From Hyphomicrobium zavarzinii ATCC 27496 (GTDB lineage: Bacteria > Pseudomonadota > Alphaproteobacteria > Rhizobiales > Hyphomicrobiaceae): a stretch of DNA of 64,000 nucleotides. The position numbers and the translations under genes were made by a program. This document shows positions 55,903 to 64,000 of this stretch, piece by piece; position 1 is the stretch's first letter, and the number at the start of each line of letters is the position of its first letter. The notes below the pieces were generated by a model. It saw only the letters and a list, made by a program, of their open reading frames with translations. It did not search any database and was not told where the DNA came from. The stretch spans positions 151,007 through 215,006 of the forward strand of contig NZ_KB911259.1 in NCBI RefSeq assembly GCF_000383415.1, in the 5' to 3' direction.

Positions 55903-56267
55903 GACGCTTTCTCTGCGACGTGCCGTCGCACTTCGCACATCGTTAAAATGAAAATCGAAATGGAATCAACACGCCCCTCTCGCGTGCCTTACAGCGTTCA
56001 AGAATAGGCGTTGATTCCGCCCAATTCGGCTGGTCAGGTGCGCGCACCAGAACGGGGTGCTCTGACGACACTCCGGAATATTTGAGTGGCAGAACGCGTT
56101 CTGGCGTTGCGCTTAGGTTCTATCTCGTATCGGAAGCTCATCTTCTTATTGAAGAACGATATCCGCCACAGGCGGACAGCCCGAGTGGTCCCCTGGGGAA
56201 CCATTTGTCGGGACTGGAGCTCTGCTTGAACCACGGCACTGTCGCTGGGAAGAATGGAGAATTGATC
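55903..56267. other. Gap before rlpA with two palindromes
   Basis: No coding region is supported. Two perfect palindromes stand out: GGTGCGCGCACC at 56037-56048 and CAGAACGCGTTCTG at 56090-56103. They lie 54 bp apart, about 165-230 bp before rlpA, and are candidate operators. No trace of the missing CorA C-terminus was seen in any frame. Confidence 0.45.
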
Positions 56268-56840
56268 ATGCGATTTATTGCTCTCGCAGCACTCGCCGTA
56301 TTTGCGGTTGGCCTCATGGACGCTCGCCCTGCGAGCGCGGCACACCGTTGCGAAAACGCTCAGGTCTGCAGCAAGCACGCAGTCAAGAAGGCTCACTACA
56401 AGAAGTCGGCCCACCGCGCTCACAAGGAGCGCGCGGCCAAGACGAGCTATAAGTACGGCAAGAAGAACTACTCCAATGTCCAGACCACGCCGACCAAGCG
56501 TGCGGCTGCCCATCGCGCAGCGGCGCGTAAGGCTGCGAGCGCGTCTTACGGCGGCGGCTCGACCGGCATCGCCTCCTACTACTGGCAGGGCCAGATGACG
56601 GCTTCCGGCGCCCGCTTCAACCCCAGCGCCATGACGGCCGCCCACCGCACGCTGCCCTTCGGCACCCGCGTGCTCGTCACCAACCAGTCGAACGGCCGCT
56701 CGGTCACCGTGACCATCAACGACCGTGGCCCCTTCATCAAGGGCCGCATCATCGACCTGTCGAAGGCCGCCGCTGGCGCCATCGGCATGCAGGGCGCGGG
56801 CCTGGCTCGCGTTTCGATCTCGGTCCTCGGCCGCGGCTGA
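56268..56840 (+). CDS. rlpA: RlpA-like septal-ring lytic transglycosylase family protein
   Basis: This 190-residue protein has a signal peptide (LAALAVFAVGLMDARPASA) and a Lys/His/Ala-rich basic linker (about 25-90). The double-psi beta-barrel domain of RlpA follows (about 98-190): GIASYYWQGQMTASGARFNP, then LPFGTRVLVTN, VTINDRGPFIKGRIIDLSKAAA. RlpA cuts peptidoglycan strands lacking stem peptides in some bacteria. There is no lipobox Cys and no SPOR domain, so it is a soluble short form. GGAGA lies 7-11 nt before the ATG. Confidence 0.9.
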   Translation: MRFIALAALAVFAVGLMDARPASAAHRCENAQVCSKHAVKKAHYKKSAHRAHKERAAKTSYKYGKKNYSNVQTTPTKRAAAHRAAARKAASASYGGGSTGIASYYWQGQMTASGARFNPSAMTAAHRTLPFGTRVLVTNQSNGRSVTVTINDRGPFIKGRIIDLSKAAAGAIGMQGAGLARVSISVLGRG

Positions 56841-56869
56841 TCCGGATCAGCAACGCACGAGTTGCAGAG

Positions 56870-56906
56870 GGCGGGCCGCAAAACGGCCCGCCTTTCTTCT
56901 TTAAAC
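56870..56906 (+). terminator. Rho-independent terminator after rlpA
   Basis: GGCGGGCCG and CGGCCCGCC form a perfect 9-bp stem around CAAAA, followed by TTTCTTCTTT. Confidence 0.93.
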
Positions 56907-57037
56907 TGACAGTCTGAGCGGGCAAAAAAGGCGGGCCGTACCGCGCTCTTCACCACCATGTCGCTTAGCGCTTGGGGTGTCGGCAAAATTCGGTATATTG
57001 CGGAAAGTTGTTATCTGCGACTTGGGCCTCCGCCGCG

Positions 57038-57814
57038 ATGAAATCGACACCCAACACGAAGGAGCGGGCAGCGGCGGTTCAGATCATCCGCACCGCCATG
57101 GTCGAGAAGAAGCTGACGCAAGCCGAGCTGGCCGACGCAGCCGACTGCCACGAGAAGACCATCCAGAACCTTCTGCACGGAAAGCCCGTGCGCGAGCAGA
57201 CCCTGTTCGACGTGGCGATGGTGCTTGGGCTCGACTATCAGCGGCTCAAGGAATCCTGGTTCGGCTCCATGTCGACAGCCCAGCCCATGGAGCTCAAGGG
57301 CGAAGGCGGCGTCGTCGCTCCCGTCTATATGGGCGCCTACACCCGTGCCGCAGTCGACCACTATATCGGCAGCTACCTCACCATCCGCCCGGCCTTCGCC
57401 AAGCCCGATGCCATCGTCGCCTATCGCACCGACATCGTGTGGGATCCGGAGTGGCCGAGCCTGCTGTTCGAGGAGCGCGAGCGCCCGGACGCGCCATTCT
57501 CCCACCGCGGCCGCCTCTACGTGCCCGCATCCTCCATGTACATTCATCTGGTCTCGTTGACCAAAGGCGCCATGCGCATGGTTCTGATCTCACAGATCGA
57601 CCAGAGCGGAGAGATGCGCGGCCTCATCACAACCCTCAACAAGCAGCGCGCAATGTTCGTGCCCGTCTCGGCACCCATCGTCTATCTGAAGCGGCAGGAG
57701 TTCAAATCGCTGTCGCTGGGCGAGATCATGCCCAAGAACCCCGACTACAAGATCTACAAGGGCCTGCTCGAAACCTCGATGGAGGAAGGCTACGCCCGCC
57801 TCGTCGGCCCCTGA
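57038..57814 (+). CDS. HTH (XRE-like) regulator with a unique C-terminal domain
   Basis: This 258-residue protein has an N-terminal Cro/C1-type helix-turn-helix (about 10-65): MVEKKLTQAELADAADCHEK, then TIQNLLHGKPVREQTLFDVA. A C-terminal domain of about 175 residues contains YMGAYTRAAVDHYIGSYLTI, a beta-rich stretch (VAYRTDIVWDPEWPSLLFEE) and VYLKRQEFKSLSLGEI. The second domain is probably a ligand- or protein-sensing module; I do not recognise it. ATG 57038 is used because family similarity starts there. No target is evident. Confidence 0.8.
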   Translation: MKSTPNTKERAAAVQIIRTAMVEKKLTQAELADAADCHEKTIQNLLHGKPVREQTLFDVAMVLGLDYQRLKESWFGSMSTAQPMELKGEGGVVAPVYMGAYTRAAVDHYIGSYLTIRPAFAKPDAIVAYRTDIVWDPEWPSLLFEERERPDAPFSHRGRLYVPASSMYIHLVSLTKGAMRMVLISQIDQSGEMRGLITTLNKQRAMFVPVSAPIVYLKRQEFKSLSLGEIMPKNPDYKIYKGLLETSMEEGYARLVGP

Positions 57815-57969
57815 TCACCCGGTTTGCCGGACGCGCGTTCGTCGGACCGAGGGGCAACGCCGACATTCACATGCGGGAGCCACGGACGCAGCGTCCGCAA
57901 GAGCACATTCATAACCGAACGGCCGTCGCCCGCTCCATTGCCCGCAAATCCGGTTCAGGCCCATAATTC

Positions 57970-58102
57970 ATCGGTCTAGACACCGGCCTTCGCCGGTGTG
58001 ACGTGCAGTTTGCACTTGCGCGCACGCCCGCCAAAACATCATGCCGGCGATCATGGCGGAGCCATGCTTCGCAGGGACGGCCGGCATCCAGACACGCGAG
58101 CC
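57970..58102. repeat. REP-like palindrome cluster
   Basis: ACACCGGC-CTTC-GCCGGTGT at 57980-57999 is a perfect hairpin. ATGCCGGCG near 58040 and GGCCGGCATCCAGACACGCG near 58080-58099 form a second, longer inverted pair. The CCGGCATCCAG/CCGGAATCCAG ending matches the element at 15521-15531. The cluster fills the 300-bp space between two convergent genes. Confidence 0.6.
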
Positions 58103-58115
58103 GCAAAACGTCCGC

Positions 58116-59291
58116 TCAAGCGCGCGACGAGACGGCCTCGGTGTCGCTGCTCGCGATCGGCTCATCCTCCGCCGCCGTGAGGCTGCCGGCTGCCTGAAAG
58201 CGCTGCGCGAGATCCACCGTCTCCTGCTTGCCGATGAACTTGAGGTTCTGAGCGAGCCATTTGTGGGTCTGCGTGCGCCCGGCGGAATGCAGATAGGTGA
58301 GCAGCCCAAGATCGGGCTTGAGCTTGCTGTCGTCCGAAAGGGACGAGGTGTAGCGCCCCGCCTCGATCATGTGAAAACGATGCGCGGCGAGCGGATTCTG
58401 CCGCCCGCGCCGGATCGATCCGAACCGCCCGCGCATCGCTTCGCGCACGGCCAGGATCAATTCCACGTCCCTCAACAGCGGTGCGTTGAAGGTCAGCCGG
58501 TTCGCCGTCCCAGCGATCTCCCGCGCCCCCTTCGGCAACTCGCGGCGCACCAGCGGATTGATCTCGATGATCAGCGTGTCCCTCACCGGACTTTCGAGCG
58601 CGAGCGTCACGATGTCAGGGTTCTTAGAGAACCCGCCATCCCAATAGCCGACGCCGTCGATCTCGACTGTCCGGTGCAGTGTCGGCAGGCACGCCGATGC
58701 CAGCACCGATTCCACGGTGATCTCCTCACGCCGGAACAAGCGCGGACGCCCCGTCGCAACCTCCGTCGCCGCGATCAGGAGACCGACCGGCGCCTTCTCG
58801 CGAATGGCTTTGAAGTCGATTGTCTCCGCGAGCAGGTTGCGCAGAGGATCGAAGCCCAGCGGATTGAAGTCATAAGGCGAGAGGATGCTCGCCACCTGCG
58901 CGAGCGTGGTCGCATTGCTGAGACCGAACAGGAACGGGTTGAGACGCAGGAGATCCGGCACACCGGCCTTGTGCACCGCTTCCCACACTTGCCGAAGCTT
59001 CGCGCGCGCGCCTTCGCGTCCACCCTCGGCAAGACCCGCAGCCAGCGCAACCGCGTTCACCGCACCCGCGCTCGTGCCCGAGACCCACTCGAACGAAAGG
59101 CTCTCCTCCTCGAGCAGGCGATCGAGCACGCCCCACGTGAAGGCGCCGTGTGCGCCGCCACCCTGGAGAGCGAGGTTGATCTTGAGATGACGTCTGAAGC
59201 GCGGCAAAAAACGAGGCTCCTCGAGTGCGTTCAGAGAAGCGCGAACCCTAGCACGATCGCGGCGCGTGTCTGCCCCCGCAATCAGCCGCAC
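58116..59291 (-). CDS. Patatin-like phospholipase family protein
   Basis: The 391-residue protein has the patatin catalytic set: the oxyanion loop GGGAHGAF at 44-51, nucleophile Ser74 in SGTSAG, and catalytic Asp218 in YWDGGF. These enzymes hydrolyse acyl lipids, often phospholipids. The first 35 residues are basic and unconserved. It starts at GTG 59291. The gene lies 42 bp after the metallophosphoesterase gene and is probably cotranscribed with it. The substrate is unknown. Confidence 0.92.
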   Translation of the reverse strand: MRLIAGADTRRDRARVRASLNALEEPRFLPRFRRHLKINLALQGGGAHGAFTWGVLDRLLEEESLSFEWVSGTSAGAVNAVALAAGLAEGGREGARAKLRQVWEAVHKAGVPDLLRLNPFLFGLSNATTLAQVASILSPYDFNPLGFDPLRNLLAETIDFKAIREKAPVGLLIAATEVATGRPRLFRREEITVESVLASACLPTLHRTVEIDGVGYWDGGFSKNPDIVTLALESPVRDTLIIEINPLVRRELPKGAREIAGTANRLTFNAPLLRDVELILAVREAMRGRFGSIRRGRQNPLAAHRFHMIEAGRYTSSLSDDSKLKPDLGLLTYLHSAGRTQTHKWLAQNLKFIGKQETVDLAQRFQAAGSLTAAEDEPIASSDTEAVSSRA

Positions 59292-59333
59292 GAGCGGTGC
59301 GTGCCTGCCACAATTGCTGTCACAAACTGCGTT

Positions 59334-60260
59334 TCATCGAGGCGGAGCAACGAGATCGCGCCGGCCGAGACTGATCACCTCGCCATCCGGTGAGGCAAGT
59401 CCGCGCGTCTCGCAGTGAATGTGAACGGCGCCATCGTCGCGCTTGATACGCAACAGATAATAGCGTGCCAGCGGTTCGTCCTTATGCGCATGCGCGCTCG
59501 AGGCGGAGGAAACACCGAGAACCGGTACGCCACGGCCGGAATGGGCGCGCCACGAGAGCATCTCCCGATGGTTGTGCCCGTGCAGAACCAGCTCCGCGCC
59601 GTATCTGTCGAGCACGTCGGAGAACGCGGCCGCATCCTGAAGCGCGCGTCGCGGCGGAGCGAGGCCCGGAAGTGGCGGATGGTGGATCAGCACGACACGA
59701 ATGAACTTCGCCTCGGCGAGCCGTTCGAGACAAAGCGCAAACTGTTCGAGCTGCGCCCGCCCGAGCTCTCCCGCCGCAACGAACGGCGGCGTGGGCACCG
59801 CGGAGTTGAGACCGATCAGCGCCACCGGGCCTTGCGTGCGCACGTAAGGAAATCGCACCGCCTCGTCCCGCTTCCAGCTTTCGCTGTTGCGCATGTAGGG
59901 CGCCCAGCTATCGAGACACGAGGCGCCGCCGAGGCGGCCCGTGTAGATGTCGTGATTGCCCGGCACCACCGAGACACGCTCCGGCTCGCCCAGGGCCTTA
60001 AGCCACTCGAGCGCGGCGGCGTATTCGCCCGGCAGGCCGAGGTTCGCGAGATCGCCCGTCACCGCGATATGATCCGGCGCCTGCGCCAGCGCATCCGCCG
60101 CAAGCCTCTCCGCGACTGATCTCAGATGCACGCGCCGCCGTCCGCGTTGCCAATTCAGGAATCCAAGCGCACGCTTGGCATTCCAATGCCGCGCATGAAA
60201 GCCCGTGATCGGCGAGAGATGGACGTCCGAGAGATGGACAAGCGTAAAAGTGTCAGTCAT
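59334..60260 (-). CDS. Calcineurin-like metallophosphoesterase
   Basis: The 308-residue protein has the dimetal phosphoesterase motifs in order: LSDVHLS (D-x-H), VTGDLANLG (GD), VPGNHDIYTG (GNHD), VLIHHPPLPG and LHGHNHREM (GHxH). The N-terminal layout resembles CpdA-like phosphodiesterases, but the substrate (cAMP, phospholipid headgroup or other) cannot be told. A cAMP-directed role is an attractive guess given the adenylate cyclase at 13 kb, but that is inference only. It heads the two-gene unit with the patatin. Confidence 0.92.
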   Translation of the reverse strand: MTDTFTLVHLSDVHLSPITGFHARHWNAKRALGFLNWQRGRRRVHLRSVAERLAADALAQAPDHIAVTGDLANLGLPGEYAAALEWLKALGEPERVSVVPGNHDIYTGRLGGASCLDSWAPYMRNSESWKRDEAVRFPYVRTQGPVALIGLNSAVPTPPFVAAGELGRAQLEQFALCLERLAEAKFIRVVLIHHPPLPGLAPPRRALQDAAAFSDVLDRYGAELVLHGHNHREMLSWRAHSGRGVPVLGVSSASSAHAHKDEPLARYYLLRIKRDDGAVHIHCETRGLASPDGEVISLGRRDLVAPPR

Positions 60261-60335
60261 ATGCCCTCGAGCCGTGGCGGCTTGCGTCGTCCTTCGACCG
60301 CCGCCGCACGGCGATCATGATGCGGGAGAACGCGC

Positions 60336-60803
60336 GTGTCGCCTGACAAGATGATCAGCAAGGTGTTGCAACGCTACTGGCGCCACTCTCGCGGCTTGAC
60401 GCTGGGTGCGCAAGGCGTCGTGCTCGATGACGCGAACCGGGTGCTCCTCATCCGCCACACTTACCGCCCCGGCTGGCATTTTCCCGGCGGCGGCGTCGAG
60501 AAGAACGAGACGGTGGAGGATGCGCTCACCCGCGAGCTCAGGGAGGAAGCGGGCGTCGATCTCAAAGGCCCGCCGGAGCTGTTCGGCATCTACGCCAATC
60601 ACCGCCTGTTCCCGAACGATCACATCGTCCTGTTCCTCGTGCGGGCCTGGCACCAGCCCGCGATCCCCCGCCCGAATGCCGAGATCGCCGAGCAGAAGCT
60701 GTTTCCCTGGGACGCGCTCCCCGAGGCCGTGAACGGCCCGACCCGCGAGCGCATGCTCGAAATCAGGGGCCTCCGGCCACGCTCCCACAACTGGTCTCCG
60801 TGA
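60336..60803 (+). CDS. NUDIX hydrolase
   Basis: The 155-residue protein contains the complete Nudix box, in G-x5-E-x7-REUXEEXGU form, read as GGGVEKNETVEDALTRELRE then EAG (about residues 51-73). It should hydrolyse a nucleoside diphosphate linked to another moiety, with Mg2+. The GTG at 60336 is taken because GGGAGAA stands about 8 nt upstream; ATG 60351 is an alternative. It is divergent from the phosphoesterase gene. The substrate is unknown. Confidence 0.9.
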   Translation: MSPDKMISKVLQRYWRHSRGLTLGAQGVVLDDANRVLLIRHTYRPGWHFPGGGVEKNETVEDALTRELREEAGVDLKGPPELFGIYANHRLFPNDHIVLFLVRAWHQPAIPRPNAEIAEQKLFPWDALPEAVNGPTRERMLEIRGLRPRSHNWSP

Positions 60804-60986
60804 CGGTTATGCGACGATTTACGACGTCGGACCAAGGGTCTGGACCCATCCCGGACCCCGTGCTAAAGCCCCGCCCATGAGCAGTCTATCCGCGAGCCTG
60901 AGACCGATGCCGCCGCGACGAGCGCGCTCGTCGCGCCATGCGCATTGAAAGATAGCCGTCCGCACTCAGCCCAGGATCTGCCCCCG

Positions 60987-61496
60987 ATGCTCTCGAAAGT
61001 CTTGAGCCGGCCCGCGACGCCGGAAGACATCCCTCTGATCTCCGCCCTGCACGACCGCGTGTTCGGCCCAGGCCGTTTCGCGCGTACGGCCTATCGCGTG
61101 CGCGAGCAGAAGGGCACCGGCGCCGAAATCTCCCGCTTCTGCCGGCTCGCCGCATCCGACGACAACCGGCTGATCGCGGCTCTCCGCATGTCCGAGATCT
61201 CCATCGGCGGAAAGAAAGGCGCAATCCTTCTCGGGCCGCTCGTCGTCGCGCCGGAGTATGCAGGCCAGGGCTACGGCCGTGCCTTGGTCACGGAAGTAAT
61301 CGAGGCCGCGAAAGCCGCGGGCCTCAAGCTCATGGTGTTGGTCGGAGACGAGCCCTACTACGGTCGCTTCGGCTTCAAGCCCGTGGCTCCCGGCACCATC
61401 ACCTTCCCGGGCCCCGTGAACCCGCAGCGCATTCTCGCGCTCGAGCTGGAAAGCGGGGCGCTCGCAAGCTTCAGCGGCCAGATCTCCGGCCGCTGA
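60987..61496 (+). CDS. GNAT-family N-acetyltransferase
   Basis: The 169-residue protein has the GNAT core: PATPEDIPLISALHDRVFGP at the N-terminus, then LGPLVVAPEYAGQGYGRALV with the acetyl-CoA loop, and VGDEPYYGRFGFKPV. This matches the YhbS-like predicted acetyltransferases. The substrate is unknown. ATG 60987 begins the conserved part. It is convergent with purA, 30 bp away. Confidence 0.88.
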   Translation: MLSKVLSRPATPEDIPLISALHDRVFGPGRFARTAYRVREQKGTGAEISRFCRLAASDDNRLIAALRMSEISIGGKKGAILLGPLVVAPEYAGQGYGRALVTEVIEAAKAAGLKLMVLVGDEPYYGRFGFKPVAPGTITFPGPVNPQRILALELESGALASFSGQISGR

Positions 61497-61526
61497 CGGC
61501 ACCCAGTCAGCGCAGGCCTACTGCCC

Positions 61527-62819
61527 TCAATCCGCAAACGGATCGCGCATCAGGATGGTGTCGTCGCGCTCGGGGCTCGTCGAGAGCAGCGTGACCGGGC
61601 ACTCGATCAGCTCCTCAATGTGGCGGACATACTTGACCGCCTGCGCCGGAAGGTCCGCCCAGCGCCGCGCGCCCCGCGTCGACTGCGACCAGCCCTCGAA
61701 CGTCTCGTAGACCGGCTCGACACGCCCCTGCGCGTGCGCGCACGCCGGAAGACGCTGCAGCTTCTTGCCGTCGAGCTTGTAGCCGACGCACACCTTGATC
61801 TCGGAGAAACCGTCGAGCACGTCGAGCTTCGTCAAGGCGATGCCGTTGATGCCGGAAACCTTCGCCACCTGCCGCACCAGCACCGCGTCGAACCAGCCGC
61901 AACGCCGCTTGCGTCCGGTCACCGTGCCAAACTCGTGGCCGCGCACACCGATGGTCTCGCCGATCTCGTCGGTGAGCTCTGAGGGGAACGGCCCCGCGCC
62001 CACGCGCGTCGTGTACGCCTTGGCGATGCCGAGCACGAAGCCGAGCGAGCCCGGCCCCATGCCGGACCCGGTCGCGGCCTGCGCCGCTACCGTATTGGAC
62101 GAGGTGACGAACGGATACGTGCCGTGATCCACATCGAGCAGCGCACCCTGTGCGCCTTCGAACAGGATGCGCTTACCCGCCTTCCGCTCTTGGTCCAGCA
62201 GATCCCACGTGACATCCACGTAAGCGAGCACCTTGGGCGCGATCTCCTGCAGATCCGCCATCACCGCGTCCTTGCTGATCTCGGGCTTGCCGAGGCCGCG
62301 GCGAAGCGCGTTGTGATGCAGTAGAAGACGGTCGACCTTGGGGCCGAGCGTGTCGACGTTGGCGAGATCCTGCACGCGGATCGCGCGCCGCCCCACCTTG
62401 TCCTCGTAGGCCGGCCCGATGCCGCGCCCCGTGGTGCCGATCTTCCCGTCTCCGGCCGCGTCCTCGCGCATCACGTCGAGCTCGCTGTGGAACGGCAGGA
62501 TGAGCGTCGCGTTCTCCGCGATACGCAGGTTGTCCCGGGTGATGGAAACGCCCTGCGCCTTGAGCTTCTCGATCTCGGCGGAGAGCGCCCACGGATCGAC
62601 CACCACGCCGTTGCCGATGATGCCGAGCTTGCCCTCGCGCACCACCCCCGAAGGCAGCAGCGAGAGCTTGTAGGTTTTGTCGCCGATCACCAGCGTATGG
62701 CCTGCGTTGTGTCCGCCTTGGAAGCGCACCACCACATCGGCCCGCTCGGAGAGCCAATCGACGATCTTGCCCTTCCCCTCGTCGCCCCACTGCGCGCCGA
62801 CGACCACGACGTTAGCCAT
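61527..62819 (-). CDS. purA: Adenylosuccinate synthetase
   Basis: PurA joins IMP and aspartate with GTP to adenylosuccinate, the first step to AMP. The 430-residue protein opens [19 protein letters not shown] with catalytic Asp13, and GGHNAGHT holds catalytic His41. [13 protein letters not shown] and the GTP-binding LTKLDVLDG segment near the C-terminal third are present. The ATG at 62819 is used, with GGTGGAAG just ahead; one at 62831 would add four residues. Confidence 0.97.
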   Translation of the reverse strand: MANVVVVGAQWGDEGKGKIVDWLSERADVVVRFQGGHNAGHTLVIGDKTYKLSLLPSGVVREGKLGIIGNGVVVDPWALSAEIEKLKAQGVSITRDNLRIAENATLILPFHSELDVMREDAAGDGKIGTTGRGIGPAYEDKVGRRAIRVQDLANVDTLGPKVDRLLLHHNALRRGLGKPEISKDAVMADLQEIAPKVLAYVDVTWDLLDQERKAGKRILFEGAQGALLDVDHGTYPFVTSSNTVAAQAATGSGMGPGSLGFVLGIAKAYTTRVGAGPFPSELTDEIGETIGVRGHEFGTVTGRKRRCGWFDAVLVRQVAKVSGINGIALTKLDVLDGFSEIKVCVGYKLDGKKLQRLPACAHAQGRVEPVYETFEGWSQSTRGARRWADLPAQAVKYVRHIEELIECPVTLLSTSPERDDTILMRDPFAD

Positions 62820-63010
62820 GTCTTCCACCAATTCTCATGAAATGGCCCCGGCTGATCGAGCCGGGGCCGGAACCATCTGATTTACATTTAGCGTCGGTCG
62901 CGGCCCTGGCCAACAACTATCCGCCACCGCCCGCACGGCTCCGCAGGAAGGATTTCCCGGGACAGAAATACTCCGACCAAAGTCGTGCAGCCACAACCGC
63001 GCCTGCGCGA

Positions 63011-64000
63011 TTATTGCCGGTAAATTATGGACTTAGCGGAGGGCCAGGAGACCCGGTAACCAAACTCGATGGTCTGCTCCTGGTCCGGTTCGAGTTTGCC
63101 CTCCCACACGAGAACGCCGCGCTTGTCGTCGACGTTCTGCTTGCTCGGCGTCGTCCGGCCCGTCAGCTCCACCTTGATGTCCTGGTTGGCCGAAACCGGG
63201 ATCTGATCGAACACCGCGAGCGCGATCGCCCGCTCGTGCATGCTCTTCACCGACAGCACGTAGTTGCGGCTGTCCGTGCGCGAGGTCGAGATCAGGCCCG
63301 TCTCCCCGCGCGTCTCCTGCGCAACGGCATGACGCACGCGGACGAGGTCGTCCGTGCCGAAGCCGAGCTCGTGCTCCTCGCCCGGCGAAAGCAGCGGCAA
63401 GCGCCCCGTGCCGACGAACGTGCCGTCACGGAAGAGCGCGACGGAGCCCGGCAGTAGCGGCGACCCCTTCGGCAGCGTGAACTTGGCATAGAGATAGGCC
63501 TTGGCATCGACCTTCGGCACCGCGCGGATCGTGAGCTGCGGCTCGATGGTCTCGGCGCCGAGCTGAACGCGCTTGGCTTCCCCCGTCTCCGGAATGGTGA
63601 GCCGCCCCGGCACCGCATAGAGCGCGTGGAACGGCGCCTGCACGACCTCCGCCGGACGCTCCGCCAAGGCCGCCCTCTTGCGGGGGGCCGGAGCGGCAAG
63701 GCCGTCGTTGTCCTTGAAGCGGGCTTCCGCCTCGAACTGCGGGGCGGCCTCCTCCGGCGCCATGGCGCGTCCCGCTGCGGGAGCGGTCGTCGGCATCGCG
63801 ACAGGCGGCGGAGGCGCCGGACGCACCTCCGGCTCGAAATCGACGATCAACGGCTTGAGATCCGGCGCGGCAGCCCCGGCGGTGGGGCGCGTCGTGGAAA
63901 GCGTGAGCGCGACGTTGTCCCAGCTCTCGCCCGTCTTCTGATTGATCGAAGCGCGCCGCGCGAGATCGATCTTGGGGGCAACCGTCTTGGCGCCCGTGGC
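63011..64000 (-). CDS. DUF4139 (MuiA-type) protein, C-terminal part, cut by window edge
   Basis: The frame is open from the right edge of the window down to the stop at 63011, so 329 C-terminal residues are seen and the N-terminus lies beyond. RASINQKTGESWDNVALTLS is the conserved beta-rich core start of the DUF4139 C-terminal domain found in mucoidy-inhibitor MuiA homologues. A Pro/Ala linker (about 45-95) and a beta-rich domain with AYLYAKFTLPKGSPLLPGSV and VLSVKSMHERAIALAVF follow. Such proteins are exported, and their exact role is unclear. An internal start would be misleading because the frame continues past it. Confidence 0.88.
   Translation of the reverse strand, partial: ATGAKTVAPKIDLARRASINQKTGESWDNVALTLSTTRPTAGAAAPDLKPLIVDFEPEVRPAPPPPVAMPTTAPAAGRAMAPEEAAPQFEAEARFKDNDGLAAPAPRKRAALAERPAEVVQAPFHALYAVPGRLTIPETGEAKRVQLGAETIEPQLTIRAVPKVDAKAYLYAKFTLPKGSPLLPGSVALFRDGTFVGTGRLPLLSPGEEHELGFGTDDLVRVRHAVAQETRGETGLISTSRTDSRNYVLSVKSMHERAIALAVFDQIPVSANQDIKVELTGRTTPSKQNVDDKRGVLVWEGKLEPDQEQTIEFGYRVSWPSAKSIIYRQ

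Noticed and set aside
55903-56267. Frameshifted remnant of the CorA membrane domain
   Set aside because: All three forward frames were read by eye and none shows hydrophobic helices or a GMN motif.

Overview
The window looks like the chromosome of a GC-rich alphaproteobacterium, most likely of the order Hyphomicrobiales (Rhizobiales). The grounds are gene neighbourhoods and families typical of that group: alaC-hom-glpX-recJ, cysS-GNAT-cimA, dapC-ftsK-lolA, a class I polyhydroxyalkanoate synthase, DUF2865 and DUF2277 proteins, and many GTG starts. I cannot name the genus. Almost everything is ordinary chromosomal housekeeping. There is no insertion sequence, phage or rRNA operon. The one clear accessory element is at the left edge: the trailer end of a CRISPR array with a type I-C-like repeat, lying against the 3' side of a tRNA-Glu gene.

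Layout. 0-6.1 kb: CRISPR end, tRNA-Glu, then a leftward operon alaC-hom-glpX and, after a tiny membrane ORF on the other strand, recJ. 6.3-15.3 kb: rightward genes for PHA synthase, a secreted SGNH hydrolase, a chromate transporter, RimO, an unknown membrane protein and a CHASE2-adenylate cyclase. The cyclase converges on a FecR-domain protein. 16.8-24.6 kb: a cation efflux protein, a YdjM-like membrane hydrolase, a TetR regulator, two TadE-like pseudopilins, tRNA-Leu(GAG), lipB, a 24-residue Ala/Lys/Pro peptide gene, a LysR regulator and acylphosphatase. 24.7-34 kb: pccA, an unknown protein with an internal duplication, an acyltransferase-SGNH protein, a methyltransferase, gltX and a DUF2865 protein.

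34.2-43.9 kb is a rightward block of amino-acid and cell-division genes: cysS, a 39-residue membrane peptide, a GNAT, cimA, a pentapeptide-repeat protein, dapC, ftsK and lolA. 44.4-48.1 kb holds two small secreted proteins, each with a strong terminator and a shared upstream motif. They are followed by a TPP riboswitch, a small membrane protein and thiC, whose tail carries a tandem in-frame repeat. 48-57.8 kb contains mgtE, several small envelope proteins, glutathione peroxidase, a 25-codon ORF with a full-length anti-16S Shine-Dalgarno and its own terminator, a chagasin-type inhibitor, a tautomerase, a bactofilin, a CorA-like protein lacking its membrane domain, rlpA and an HTH regulator. 58-64 kb has a patatin, a metallophosphoesterase, a NUDIX hydrolase, a GNAT, purA and the C-terminal part of a DUF4139 protein cut by the window edge.

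Metabolically the window joins aspartate-family synthesis (hom, dapC), pyruvate-derived amino acids (alaC, cimA), propionyl-CoA assimilation (pccA), carbon storage (phaC), gluconeogenesis (glpX), purine synthesis (purA), lipoylation (lipB) and thiamine synthesis (thiC under TPP control). The least explained items are the 25-codon ORF near 52.4 kb, the soluble CorA-like protein, the riboswitch-linked membrane protein, the paired upstream motif near 44.4 and 45.0 kb, and the repeats inside thiC.
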